A stretch of DNA of 64,000 bases from Agapanthus africanus (taxonomy: Eukaryota > Streptophyta > Magnoliopsida > Asparagales > Amaryllidaceae): assembly GCA_030015575.1 (NCBI GenBank), contig JASDDO010000014.1:162969911-163033910 (forward strand). Direction: 5' to 3'. Under the pieces are notes generated by a model, which saw nothing but the letters and a program-made list of their open reading frames with translations, was not told the DNA's origin and searched no databases. A program made the translations under genes and the position numbers. Below, in pieces: positions 45,267 to 58,293 of the stretch. Positions within the stretch are counted from its first letter, which is position 1. The number at the start of each line of letters is the position of its first letter.

Positions 45267-47590
45267 GTTCCTAATGTCTTCTGAGCCGATAGAATTAAAT
45301 TCTAATTAAGAGGGATCAAAACCCTATTTTGGAAAATATTTTCTTGAATCTTGCTAAACAAGAAAGATTACGCTCTGTAAAGCAGAGCGCCGTTGGATTA
45401 AAGATTCAATAGTGATTAAAAATCACCAAGCTACAGAATAAGCTCTGTATGGGAAAATATTTCACCAATCTTTCTAAACAAGAAAGATTGTGCTCAGTAA
45501 AACAAAGCACTGTTGGATTAAAAATCCAATGATGATTAAAAATCACCAAGCTACAGAATAAGCTCTGTATGAGAAAATATTTTCCCAATTTTGTTAAAAA
45601 CAAGAAAAAATTCTTCTCTAAAACAAAAGTCCATGGATCAAAGATCCAACGGTGGATAAAATCCTTGAATTAATCAAAAAATCCCTAAATGAGAGATTTC
45701 CTTAACTAAATCAACAAACTTGCCTCTACTATATAAAGGACTCGAGACTGAAAAGAGAAAAGGAGGAGACCCCCCCCATAAGATTTGAGAAAATAAAAAA
45801 GAAGAGGAGTTCTTTTTGAAGAAAAAGAAACCCTAGGTGAGGAAAAAGACCTAGAGATCATTTTATCTCCTTTTACAAGAGTTTAACTCTTCCAAAAAAA
45901 CAACTTAGTTCTTCCTCTGGTTGAGATCTGCAGAAGAAGATCTCCCTACAAGTTGAAAATTTAATTCTCATCGGGGAGATTCTGTTATGCAGTCCCAAAA
46001 ATTAGAGGAAAGAACTAGGTTTGAAGAATTTAATTCTTCCAAAGACATAGGAATTTAATTCCTCTGATAAAACTATGGTTTAACCCTGCATAAGAATTTA
46101 ATTCTTATAAAACAAAGGACTTGAAATTTTCAAGACTAAGATCAAGAGCCCCATTCATATTAGCGTTCAACGCTATAACGACAGATCACGTGTTCCAACG
46201 TAAGCACCTCTAAGGACCAAAAGGGAATGACTGAGTTCGAGTCGCATGATCCCACGTGACCCCTGATAGTGCTCAGCGCTTGTAAAAAGGGAGGGGGAAT
46301 AAATTAAGAAAGTTCTCATTTTGGGGCACCTCACGTGATCCCACATAACCCCCAATAATGCTTAGCACCTAGAACAGAATAGGAAGATAAATCCAAAGGA
46401 GGTAGTGCCCAACTCTGGAGCACCTCGCGTGCCTACACGTAATGGCCACAAGGACCAAGTGTTTAACACTTGTATACAGATAGGGATTTAGACCCAAGCG
46501 CATAACGCCCAATTTTTAGGTGCCTCACATGCTGCACGTGAGCGCTCCAAATTTCAGTATCTAACACTACTTATGAGCTTCACGTGGGAGCACGTGAGCG
46601 TCATGCAGATATCAGTGTTTAACACTGTGAGAGGCCAACCTTAGCCAAAATTAGCCAAGTCTTCCGAAGCCAAAACCTTTCAACCATCAATCAACCGAGC
46701 CCTCATATACTCAGGTCTCCCCGAATCGATCTTAGTGCCAAAGATAGCCAATGATCTCCTGACACATGGCATCTAAAATGATGTTCGTTCCACCATGATC
46801 TCTCCCTTCAATCTGGAGTTCGGTTCAAGGGTACATCTCTCCACACCTCTGATACATGTCGTTGTAATTCTTCAACAATGTCAGAGAGGTGGAAGGTCCC
46901 GACAATCAACAGCTCTTGGATGCACTCTCAAACCCATGAGCATACCATAATGGACTATAATATCCTTAAACTAACAACGGACCGCAACGTCCTTAAACTA
47001 GCTGTGGATCGCAATGTCCTTAAACTAAAACGATGGTGCCTAAATACTCTTTCGTTGAATAAAAAATGATCCCGAACCCCCGTTAAGTAGATCTTAGTCC
47101 AATATCGGATTAATGTATCCTTAACAAATATTTAAGTCGATCTTAATCTCAAACAGGGTTAATGATCCTTAAATCAAATCAAACCCAAATCTAAGAAAAT
47201 ACGGATTTGGACTAATCCACGCCCTACGGGCGACAACACAAATTAGTCTTTGTATACAATCCACAGGCAACCAAAAATAAAACAAACACACACGACACGA
47301 AGTGACCTTCTGGAGCAGGAGAAAGTGGTTATCGCTACGCGGTAACGTAATTAACTGCAGGGACTTGCACCTGCAGGGAAGAGCGTCCCCACAATCAAAA
47401 AAACCCTCACAACGAGGGGAATCTGACGAAATCTGCTACAACGGCCGCATCTGTCTAAACCTTCGATACACGGCGCCATAAATCAACTTGGCATCTTCGA
47501 AGAGGTAGACAGATAAAACCAAATAGCATCTTCCCCCAAATTCAGGCAAGACGACCTACGCGGTTTCGTCCCTGTTTTCGGCGGTAAACA

Positions 47591-48768
47591 CCCATATGCT
47601 CGTGATTTCCAAACTGATCTTAGTCTCAAACATGACTAATGATCTTTCATTGATGATATCCAAAATGATACTCATCTCATATCTGCTAAATTAATCTTAG
47701 TCTCAAATATGACTAACGATTCTTAGGTCCATCACCCCCTTTCCCTCAAATACGGGATTTGGTTTAAGAGTACATCTCTCCACACCTCTAATATATGTCG
47801 TTGTAATTCCTCAACGTCTTCAGAGAGGTGGCGGGTCCCGATAACCAACAACAACTCATCGTCCCAACTTGATGTAAAATTTCATCAAGATAGTGAATTT
47901 TACACCCCACATTGATGCACTTCCGAACTTACGTACACATCTCAAATCGGATCGCACCCCAAATTGGACGCATTCCATATCACCATCGTTCACTTCGCCA
48001 CGTAACAAATACACATGCGCGCAAGTTGAATAATGGACCGAAATGTCCTTAAACTAACATTCGTCTCAAACAGGGAATGTTAGACCGCGATGTCCTTAAA
48101 CTAATATGTTTTGCCCTGCAGACTGTCTCCATAATAACTACCGTATAGTATCCATGGGCTATTCATATATGATCTAATGATCAGTTGAGCACATATGCTC
48201 ACTGCTCATAAGTTGGTCTTAGTCTCAAATATGGCTAATGATCCCTAGATCAAACCCAAATATCCCATGAACCAATGGACCTCACAAATATGAAATCTGC
48301 GTCCTAAGTTCATTCTTGTTGGCAAACCAAGCTACCAATGTGGACCCCTTCAAGAAAATCCTTGACCCAAACCCAAATCTCAAATATATGGATTTGGACT
48401 AATCCGCGCCCTACTGGTAACAACATAAACTAGTCTCCATATACAATATATGGGCAACCAAAACAAACAAAAACACGACACGACATAAAGTGAACTGCAG
48501 GAGCAGGAGAAAATGGTTATCGCAATGTGATAACATAATTAACTGCAGGGGCTTGTGCCTGCAGGGAAGATCATCCCCACAATCAAAAAAACCCTCATAA
48601 AATGAGGGGGAATTTAATAAAGTTTGCTATAACAGTCGCGTCTATCCAAACCTCCGATATATGTCAACTTGGTATCTTCAAAGTGGTGGATGGTTAAGTC
48701 CAAATACCATCTACCCCCAAATTCAGGCAAGACGATCAATCCCAGTTCGTCCTTGTTTTCGGCGGTGA
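47591..48768 (+). repeat. Diverged Tat-type LTR fragment
   Basis: This follows the 3' LTR without a gap and resembles its last 1.1 kb, including the 27-bp repeats (48035-48115), GGATTTGGACTAATCC, CTGCAGG...CCTGCAGGGAAGA and the end GTTTTCGGCGG (48757). It is clearly older (many differences). It is probably the right part of an older LTR into which the Tat element inserted. Confidence 0.7.
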
Positions 48769-49676
48769 ATACGGACGTGACTTGTTGTCTGTATAGATAA
48801 GACATGTACCTGCTTGATCCTGTATTGGCATTAGATTTATATCATCAATACCTGACTTGAATACAAAACCTTGGGGGTAAGGTGAAATCAATAATGAAAC
48901 CTGACTTATAACTCAACAGTTCGATACTTATACTGATCAGTCTTTACGGGCTCGGCCAGCCCCAGAATTATGCTGCTGGCATCATTCGTCTGTACATGTT
49001 ACATGTTTACTGCTTAGAGGCACGTCTCGAATTCAGTTCGAGAGTCTTGACCGTGGTCCCGGGCACGCATGGGATACTATTGAGTTACATTGACGATTCC
49101 ATTAAATTTATTTCAAAAACTTTTAGAATAGATAACCTAGAAGCACGGTTTTAGAATACACATCACACACCCATACATACACATACCTCACTATTTCATA
49201 TCTGTGTTATTTATTTATATTCATGTTTACTTATATCGTTATATCCTGGTTATCACTGTTATTTTGATATTATGCCGCACTGACGTCTGGGTTTTGCATG
49301 GCCTGGTTCCTCTACCTTTATCGCAGGCTGATCAAGAGTACTTTGACAATCAAGCCGAGCAATAAGGAATTGAACGTGTATTTAGAGATGTTTAGTTTAG
49401 TTTATTTCCGCGGTTTTATTTCCTTGATGTGAGCCCATATTGGGACATGATTTAGATGTTGTTTATTGGAGCTTGATTCGTTTCCGCTTATGCATTTTCT
49501 TGACTCTATTTACTATGGCAGATGGATATGTATTAGCTAGTTTTTATATTTTGCTGTTCTTAATATCCTATAGACAGCCGTAATGTGACTGTGGAGGGAT
49601 GATTCCTAGCCACAAGTAGCATGATTGGTTCTGTCACATGCCGTAGTTTACGTATCTTGGGAAGCGGGGTATGACA
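48769..49676. other. LTR-like fragment, unclassified Gypsy type
   Basis: Non-coding. It ends GGGGTATGACA (49676), the kind of end seen in Tekay/Del chromovirus LTRs. The stretch before it is T-rich without a gene. It is not alignable by eye with the LTR at 55745-59021. Confidence 0.4.
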
Positions 49677-50850
49677 AGCTTAGACAACACTAAGAATACA
49701 CACGAAACCCGAGACCCTAACCCTCTTTCCAAACCGCCCAGGTCTGGCTTAGAGCCGCCCAGGTCGGCCCTACTAGTGAGTTAGGCTTTGGGTCTAGATC
49801 ATGGGTTTTTTTGAGAGAAAACTAGGCCACTTTCATATATCAAAATTTCCCAAATTTCACGAAATCTAGAAGTGTTTTAGTTGGTATTTGACAATGTTTT
49901 AAGTTTTTTAAACTTGGGGAATCGGATTTTTACTTCTTGGTCTTTTCGCTTTAAATAGCGATGCTGGGGGTAATTCAATGTAGTTAGCACACGACTAACA
50001 CACGTTGGTAATAGGTTCTAATCTATCGACGCTTACTCGTTATATTGATGCTGATTTGGATTCTTATATGATTGCATGATTATTCTATGTTAGGTTCGAT
50101 TGCGGAGACCTCCAAGGCGACGACGAAGGGCAGGACGATCGTAAGATACGACTAGCTCGATTGTATATCGGTGAGTATATTATATCTACGAGTAGGGAAT
50201 CGGGTGGATGGCGTATAACACCCCCGTGAAACATATTGCTTAATTTATGTTATTAAATGTGCTTATGGTTCATACCACGTATGTTTAGACTTGTCCGTTA
50301 TTTAGCAAACTTCGTTAGTATCGCTTAGTAGGCTTATCATAAATACACTTGGTAGAACACTAGCACAAATACTAATGATTGCCATGTTATATGATCACAG
50401 ACTCGCATGTACACTATATATCATTAGTACCGCCATGCCATGTAGAACTTGCCATGCTTATATATTAAAGTAGGATTTACGTTAAAGAAATATCCGCGTT
50501 ATAGTAAAAATGATATTATAGTACGATTACCGTTATTTGCGCATATGTGATTAGATGTCCGTACTGATTGTTGGACGAGTCCGCGACGGGAGGTATGTAC
50601 TAGTCGCCATGCGTGTACGTGACATGAGCTGTCCGTACTGATCGTTGAGCGAGTGCATTGATGGGATGTCCGCACCAATCGCTATGTGTGTACGTAGACT
50701 TAATGTCCGTACTATTTATGCTATATATGTTTGGGTACGTAGATTAGAAAACTATACCGATTATTATTATGATATGATATATAATAGTATATTGGATGGT
50801 CATTGTACTGAAAGTCTACCCTGGCACCACTATGAGGTCTAAACCAGCAT
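49677..50850. other. Gene-free stretch with chromovirus-LTR-like blocks
   Basis: Non-coding. 50090-50220 (GGAGACCTCCAAGGCGACGACGAAG, ATCGGGTGGATGGCG) recalls the block at 57130-57260 in the Tekay-type LTR (CAGAGACGTCGGACGCGACG, ATCGTCTGGATGGCG). It also has imperfect repeats with TGTCCGTACTGATYGTTG (50545-50710). It is probably a remnant of a related LTR. Confidence 0.4.
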
Positions 50851-51900
50851 CAAGCATGCAATTTTCAAAAAATTGGAGTATTAAGCTAGACTATCCTAGA
50901 ATCTAACTAGATTATTAGGGTTAACTATGATGATATCACAAACTATAGTAAGAGAAGGAGGCAACAACCTTTGTAGACAATGCCCTTCTCTTCAAAAGAT
51001 CTGTGTAGTAGTCCACACGACTCCACTAGGCTCCACTTGAAAATTGAACAAGCTTCCATTTGCGATCTTCGTGCCGAAGATGATCCACCCGGAGCTCCGC
51101 TAATCCAAGCTACCTCTTCACTAGACTCTTTAGTGAAGAAAACACACTACACTTAAGTGCTAATCAAGTGTAGGATGGTGAAGTAGGGGTTTAAAGCCCA
51201 CTAGGTTTTTCCAAAGCCCTATGATTCACATCATATGTAAGGGTTAGGGCTTGGAGAGTGAGGAAGAAGAAGATGGAGAGAGCTAGAGAGATGAGCTCAA
51301 AAAATAGCTAAGGCATGAACCAAAGAAAAACTCATCAAGTGTAGAATGGCTCACACTTGCTCACTTATTGAAGCATGGATAAATTTTCAATAAATTTATT
51401 CAATCATACTTCAATAGTGTTGCAAGACCAATAAATAAATATAAAAGCCATGCCTTGCACCATACCACAAAAGTCTCCCTATTTTTCCACCTCATTTTCT
51501 ATTTTCACAAAATAGAAAATCTAACCATGCTCTTGATTTAATAATCCGGTTATATCACATATAACCTACTAATATTATTTATCTATATATCACATTATCA
51601 AATCAACACTTGATTCAATAATCCGGTTATATCACATATAACCTAACTGATATCAAATAACCGCCAGATTAGAATACGGTATCACATACTCGTATTTAAT
51701 CAGGCCCCCGCACATTTCAACATATGTGCCCTACTTCATTTCCCTTGAACCAGGAAACTTCTGTGTGGGACTCTAAAGACTCGCCAATACGCCAACAGTA
51801 GGTAATAATCACATCAGTTACCCATAAGCCGTGTCAGTGCGGGACTCTAAAGACTCGTCAATACGCCAGCAGTAAGTAATGATCACATCAGTTACCCATC
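50851..51900 (-). repeat. Partial Copia LTR remnant
   Basis: It resembles the outer Copia LTR in the same (minus) orientation: AACCTTTGTAGAC, GAAGATGATCCACC, the GGTTATATCACATATAACC palindromic blocks (51543-51645), and GGAAACTTCTGTGTGGGACTCTAAAG. A ~77-bp unit starting GGGACTCTAAAGACTCG is duplicated at 51766-51900. It abuts the chromovirus gag remnant. Confidence 0.65.
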
Positions 51901-51904
51901 GAGT

Positions 51905-53003
51905 CTTTGCGCAAGACTCCAGGCATGACAGTGTCCGAGTACAACATTCAGTTATTCCGATATGCTCCTTACTTGGTGGACACTGAAGAGAAGAAGATAA
52001 AGAGGTTTGTGTGGGGACTTGACACGCAGTTGTTTCTTGCCTTCGGCGCTAGCCTTTTGACACTTACGCCATTGCTATGGACGCGGTCTTACTGTTGGAG
52101 GAGCGCATTTCTGAGACTTCGATCGTTTCTAGACCGAAACAGATTTGTACCGGTATGCCAACTCAAAGGCGGTTAGGTAAACGCCATGACAGGTTCTTTC
52201 CGGGAGACGGTGGTGGCAGAGGTGGAGGACAGCCGGCTACAAGTGGGGGACGGGCTGAGTGTTTGCTTTGACTCCTCTGGATGCGCAGGCATCCAACGCC
52301 GTTGTGACAGGTATTCTTTCGGTGTTTTCTTCCAATGCGTATTTCTTTCTGGTGTTGTTTGAAATGGTATCTACATATTTTGTATCGAGGTTTAGCCGAT
52401 AGTAGTCCTTGCTAAATCAGCAGCTTGTTGTGATTTCTCCCGTAGGCGAGTCTTTTGTCGCTCTATGTGTTTTTCGTTTGTGTTTTTTTTGTTCGTATCG
52501 GAGATAGGGATTCTTCTGTCAATTTGATTCTTCTCAATATGTTTGACTTCGAAGTTCTTCTGGGCATGGATTGGTTAGCCACGTGTTATGCGTCCGTGGA
52601 CTGCCGTGAGAAGGCGGTCAGATTTAGTTTTCTGGGTGAGCCAATTCTTGTTATTCAGGGAGACCGTAGCGCTACCCTTCCCAGTCTGATTTCTTCTCTT
52701 CGCGTTAGTCAGCTCTTGAGGAAAGGATGTCAAGGATTCTTAGCATATGATTGCGATGCTAGAGCCGCAGAGATCACGTTGGACCAGGTCCCTATTGTGA
52801 GGGAATTTTCCGATGTCTTTCCTGACAAGTTGCTTGGTTTGTCGCCAGGGCGTGATATTGAGTTCTGCATTGACTTGATCCCCAGCACGGGGCCTATCTC
52901 TATACCTCTTTATCGGATAGACCCGGCGGAGCTTAAAGAGCTGAAGGATCGGTTGCAAGATTTGTTGGATAAAGGGCTTATTCGACCGAGTGTGTCCCCT
53001 TAG
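51905..53003 (+). pseudogene. Chromovirus gag tail and protease
   Basis: 51907-52060 encodes [32 protein letters not shown], the end of the Gag core. 52455-53003 encodes the protease end (LLNMFDFEVLLGMDWLATCYASVDCREKAVRF) running into the RT connection (VREFSDVFPDKLLGLSPGRDIEF, LKDRLQDLLDKGLIRPS). It is interrupted. Confidence 0.85.
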
Positions 53004-54240
53004 GATGTTTCTGTTCTGTTCGTCAAGAAGAAGGACGACAGTATGCGATTATGCATTGATTATCATCAGTTGAATCGAGCGACTGTGCGGAATAAATATC
53101 CCCTACCTCGCATTGACGATTGGTTTGATCAGCTCCAGGATGCGGGACATTTCTTGAAGATTTACTTGCGGTTGGTTTACCATCAGTTGCGGGTTCGAAA
53201 GGATGATATTCCGAAGACTGCTTTTCGTACGCGCTACGGGCATTATGAATTTTTGGTAATGTCATTCGGGCTCACCAATGCCCCAGCAGCGTTTGTGGAC
53301 TTAATGAACCGCATTTTTCAGGCCGTATCTTGATCAGTTCATCATCGTATTCATTGATGATATCTTAGTATACTCCTGGAGCCGAGAGGAGCACGAGCAG
53401 CATTTGAGGATCACATTGCAGACTTTGAGGGAGTATCAGCTGTTCGCTAAATTCTCCAAGTGCGCCTTTTGGCTAGATAGTGTTGATTTCTTGGGTCGCA
53501 TGGTAACGAGCAATGGCATACGTGTGGACCCGAAAAAGATCGAGGCCATTCAGCACTGGCCCAGACTTGTATCAGTGACGGAGGTTCGCAGCTTTTTGGG
53601 TTTAGCCGGATACTATCGACGTTTCGTACAGGATTTTTCTCGTATAGCTGTACCGTTGACCGGGTTGACCCAGAAAGGAGTTCCTTTTCTATAGACCGAG
53701 GCATGCGAGCAGAGCTTTCAGCAGTTGAAGACTCGTTGATTACGGCGTCAGTATTATCTTTGCCTTCAGGATCAGGCAGTTTTGTCGTTTATTGTGATGC
53801 TTCTCGGATAGGGCTAGGCTGTGTGTTGATGCGGCACGGCAGGGTCGTCATCTATGCTTCTCGGCAGTTAAAGAAGCACGAGTAGAATTATCCCACTCAT
53901 GATTTAAAGATGGCTGTGGTGATTTTTGCACTCAAGATCGGGAGACATTACTTATACGACGAGTCGTGCTAGATATTTACGGACCACAAGAAGCTTAAAG
54001 TACATCTTTCAGCAGCGAGATCGAAATTTGAGACAGCGCCGATGGATAAAGCTAGTAAAGGACTATGACTGCGAGATTCTTTATCATCCGGGCAAGACGA
54101 ATGTTGTGGCAGATGCTTTGAGTCGGAGGCCCGGAGGTAACTTATCTTGTTTGAGCGCAGTTGAGAGACAGTCGATGGCAGATTGGCAAATTCTATGTGA
54201 CAGCCAAGTACAGTTCGAGTTTACTTCGACCGGGGGATAG
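53004..54240 (+). pseudogene. Chromovirus RT and RNase H
   Basis: RT motifs: [45 protein letters not shown], a FIDDILVYS-type site near 53350, and [14 protein letters not shown]-like [19 protein letters not shown] (53590). RNase [15 protein letters not shown] (53790) and the [19 protein letters not shown] tail (54070-54130). It is decayed. Confidence 0.87.
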
Positions 54241-54399
54241 CTTGCTCGTGTCCGTGCACAACCATAGTTACTTGATCATATCCGTGAGGTACAGTCCGAT
54301 GACGTTCGTTTGTCAGAGATCATGGAGCAAGTTCTACAGGGCAGAGATTCAGAGTTCGTGATCGATGATCAGAGAGTACTATGATTTGGGACTCGACTA

Positions 54400-55700
54400 T
54401 GTGTGCCAGATTCCGAGGGACTGAGACGCGAGATTTTAGAGGATGCATACCAGTCGACATATAGTGTTCATCCGGATTCCACCAAGATGTATCAGGACTT
54501 GAGAGGTGTCTACTGGTGTGAAGGGATAAAGAGAGATGTCACAGATTTTGTTTTGGGATGCTGACTTGTCGGTAAGTCAAGGCCGAGAATCAGAGGCCAG
54601 TGGGAGAGTTACAACCTTTGCCCATTCCGGAGTGGAAATAGGGGCAGATCTCTATGGAATTTATCGTGGGTCTACCTAGGACCAGTCGAGGGTATGACTC
54701 AATTTGGGTGATTGTAGACCGATTAATGAAACCAGCTCACTTTCTGCCAGTCAAGACCACTTTCGGATTCGTTCAGTATGCTCAGATATATGTTGATGAG
54801 ATTGTGCGACTACATGGAGTTCCGACTTGTTTTGTGTCCGATCGGGACACCCAGTTCACCAGCCGACTATTGTAGAAACTTCAGGAGACTTTGGGCACCG
54901 ATTGAGTTTCAATACAGTTTTCCATCCGCAGACCGACGGTCAGTCAGAGCGGACTATTCAGACTCTTGAGGATATGCTCCGAGCTTGCGTTCTAAATTTC
55001 GTGGCAGTTGGGATCGCCACTTGCCCTTGATAGAGTTTTCCTATAATAACAGCTTCCAGGAGAAGATTCAGATGGCACCCTTCGAGGCATTATATGGGAG
55101 GAAAGGTCGATCACCAGTTTGTTGGACGGAGCTCAGGGAGAGCAGTGTTTTAGGACCACAGCTTGTGCAGGAGATAACCGAGAAGATCCAGTTGATTCGA
55201 AATAGGATGAGAGTGACTCAGAGTAGGCAAAAATCTTATGCGGATAGACATCGTCGCAGACTGGAATTTACTGTAGGTGATCATGTTTTCTTGAGGGTTT
55301 CTCCAATGAAGGGCGTGATGAGATTCGGTAGAAAAGGAAGGCTCAGTTCCAGATATGTGGGTCCTTTCGAGATTCTCGAGCGTATCGGCACAATTGCTTA
55401 TCGTTTGGCTCTTCCGCCCAGCTTTCCAGATGTTCACCCCGTGTTCCATGTATCGATACTCTGCAAGTACCTTCATGACCCCTCCCATGCGATTCAGTAC
55501 CAGACAATTCAGCTGGAGCGCGATCTTTCTCTTCCGAGCAGCCGGTAGTCATTCTAGATCAGCAGGTGAAGAAACTGAGATCCAATGTCATACCGTCCGT
55601 AAAGGTTCTTAGCGTGGCCCGAACAGCGAAGAGGTCACGTGGGAAGTTGAGGACGTGATGAGGAAGAAATATCTCCATCTCTTTGAAGGTATGCGTAGTT
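54400..55700 (+). pseudogene. Chromovirus integrase with chromodomain-like tail
   Basis: The core has [33 protein letters not shown] (54654) and [10 protein letters not shown]. The C-part (54985-55548) has PFEALYGRKGRSPVCWTE, FTVGDHVFLRVSPMKGVMRFGRKGRLSSRYVGPFEIL (GPY/F region) and VFHVSILCKYL. At 55625-55690 an EVTWEVEDVMRKKY-like stretch resembles the chromodomain that targets these elements to heterochromatin. It is decayed. Confidence 0.83.
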
Positions 55701-55744
55701 AGATTTTAAATTCGGAGACCGAATTTCCTTAAGGGGGAAAAATT

Positions 55745-58229
55745 GTAACGTTTTGAAAATTCGTTTAAGTTAAATTATCCGCTAATTAGTAATACAATAC
55801 GTGTTTTCTGTAAAAACCAAAATATAATTATTTTTCAACGTAAACTTAAATATACCTATTTTAGCTATGTAATTGCTAGTATTAGTATTTAATTAGTCAC
55901 CTATTAATTGCTAGTTTACTTAAATATTTTCCTTAATTAATTATTTTTAAATATTATTTTAATCTTTCATTTATATATTTAATTAGTATTAATTACAATT
56001 AGAATGGGTTAAGTATATATTAGTGTACCTTGACAACTTAATTTCTAGTTGTAACATATTCTTTTCATTGGACTCCAAGGTTCTAGAGATTTCTAGGATT
56101 AATTAGAAAAATAAAAGAAAAGAAAATAATAAGTGAAATGAAAGATTAGATGGTATGTGGGGGGGGGGGGGTATGATTACCCCTCTCTCACTCACACCCA
56201 CTCATCTCTCTCTCTCTCATTTGTGGCCAAGCAAGGCAGCCCCCTCTCTCTCCAAATTTTTCTTCTCTTTTCACTTCAAAATACCTCATAAACTCATCTC
56301 AAAAATCCTCAATTTTCCATCAAAAATCTACACAAAACCTCACTAATTCATAGTTAAACCTTCACCTAAAATTCCTTGGCCTAAACTAGCTTGGATTTAG
56401 GAGCAAGAAAGCATTTTAGGAGGCTAAGTTTGCAAGTTAGATCTCAAAATTCTTGAGGTATAAATTTTAACCTAATGGTTACTTTGTTGGTTAATTACTT
56501 TAATCTAACTTATTTAAGTATAAATATGGTTCTAATTGCATGCTTGAGTTTTTAAAGAGAAGGGTTTGGGTTCAAGTTAGGGTTTGTATCACTTGATTAT
56601 GATTGCAATGTGTAGTTTATCATCTAAAGACATTGCAAAATCTAATCTAGTTGTTAACTTGCAAATTTTTACTTCTGATTATTTTAATTAAATGTTCATG
56701 CAAACCAAATTATGTTAGCATGTAAAAAGGATGAGATTAAAATTTGGTTAATATTTGTGTGGCTTTATTAAGATATTAAGTGTAAATGATGGCCAGTAGA
56801 TTTGCTAAAACATCTAGTTTTGCGCTAAAACGGTGAATTGTTGCTTACTAGGTTTTTGGAATAAATAGATTTTAATTAAGTTTGAGGTTGGAATGATCTA
56901 AAACCTATTTCCTATGATATAGAATGTATTGTGAATGCGCGATCGGTACGATCGGGTCCTAGGTTTAGTGGTTGTCACGTATAGCGACCCATAGTTGTGG
57001 TTTGTGGCGTTGTCACGAGCGCGTTTGTGCACCAAGTGTGTACACGTCTAGTTAGTGCGCGTTGGTTGTCTTGTATCGTTTGTGTCCGCGACTATTTATG
57101 TATCTATCCTCTTATTTACTTGTGTGCGATTCTAGGATCGGGTGCAGAGACGTCGGACGCGACGTAGAAAGGAAGTGCTGTGATCGGAACGAATTAGCCG
57201 AGGCGTCCCGGTAGATATACACATCTATGGGGGGATCGTCTGGATGGCGCGAAGCGCCCGATAGTTAGGATTATTAGTAGTGCTTGTATTTATATGCGTA
57301 GTCTCCTAGTCATTCATCTCATTGCATTGCATCATCTTATATACATATGATATTATCTCATAGGACATTTGCACCATTACCATTGGTCCATGCCGCACGT
57401 GCACTATTTTATGTGAACACACACGCCATTGATAAGTGCAATGCCACGAACACTATAGAACTTGCTTAAATCAGTATCTAAGCATTTGCATCATATATGA
57501 TATGTGAACTTGTAGTTGTATATTCTTTTCATCGGGATGGATACGTAGGATTGCTAGTCATATATACCTCATTTTATCATCATTCATACATAGTTTTCTA
57601 GTTATAAATCACATTGCATATTATTGATATCATAGACACTCATCATTTCCTACATGTTCATATATTGTGATTCTTCTTGGAGATTTCAGTATTTATGAGA
57701 TTTCTGGATTTTGGGGAAAACCGCAAGAATTTTATAAATCTATTTTCATTTTAAAATGCAAGTTGCGGTTTTCTTGTGATATGATGTATATGACGTCCAC
57801 CATGAGTTTTCCTGATTGAGTTTGTTTTCGAGACCCGATTCGAGAAGTAGGATGAACCGTTTTGAGTACATGGTGGGCCGGGTATGGTACCCCGGGGCAA
57901 GAAGCTCGAGTTGTAGAAGATGAGCCTGGCAGGGGAGCACGACCTACCGGTTATTATTGACTCGGCGGTTATCCGGAGGATACTGACCGGAGTCGTGGGA
58001 TGTGACAGATTTGAGAGCCAATCTGAGAGACGACCATTGAGATATTGAGACATTGAGATACATGTATTGTATCGACGTTTGACATAGATTTTCTATCGAT
58101 TTCATTAATGATACTCCAGTTTTAATATACCAAAGTTTTACCAAAATAAGAATACAGATTTTCCCATACCAGATATATTCAGCTTTCATGTTGATTATGC
58201 ATGCATGTTGTGTTCATACTAGTGCATCG

Positions 58230-58293
<64 letters not shown>

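Larger units (their letters stand above)
1..47590 (+). mobile_element. Tat-lineage Ty3/Gypsy LTR retrotransposon, nested host element
   Basis: The two ends match: 1-2320 aligns throughout with 45269-47590 in the same orientation (about 5% different by eye). Between them lie, in + order, a primer site, an ORF1 with VFDRL repeats, gag, protease, RT, RNase H, a second archaeal-type RNase H and integrase. The second RNase H, the upstream ORF, the long LTRs and the antisense gene before the 3' LTR are hallmarks of the Tat/Ogre group. About 7.6 kb of another Gypsy-like element and 17 kb of nested Copia elements lie inside it. With those removed the element is roughly 23 kb, within the known range of this lineage. 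It is broken, with on the order of ten or more interruptions. The left boundary lies outside the window. LTR divergence suggests an insertion a few million years old under usual plant rates. Confidence 0.9.
43936..47590 (+). repeat. 3' LTR of the Tat element
   Basis: 45269-47590 matches the 5' LTR and ends GGTAAACA at 47590. The start is less sure. TGTTCC at 43936 follows a purine-rich tract (about 43909-43930, AAAAAGAAAGTAAGGAAGAG) and would pair with the AACA end as TGTT...AACA, giving a 3.65-kb LTR. The TATA box is at 45730-45737. The upstream part (U3) holds a TA/GTAT microsatellite (43977-44040) and seven paired CACGTG motifs. Confidence 0.75.
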
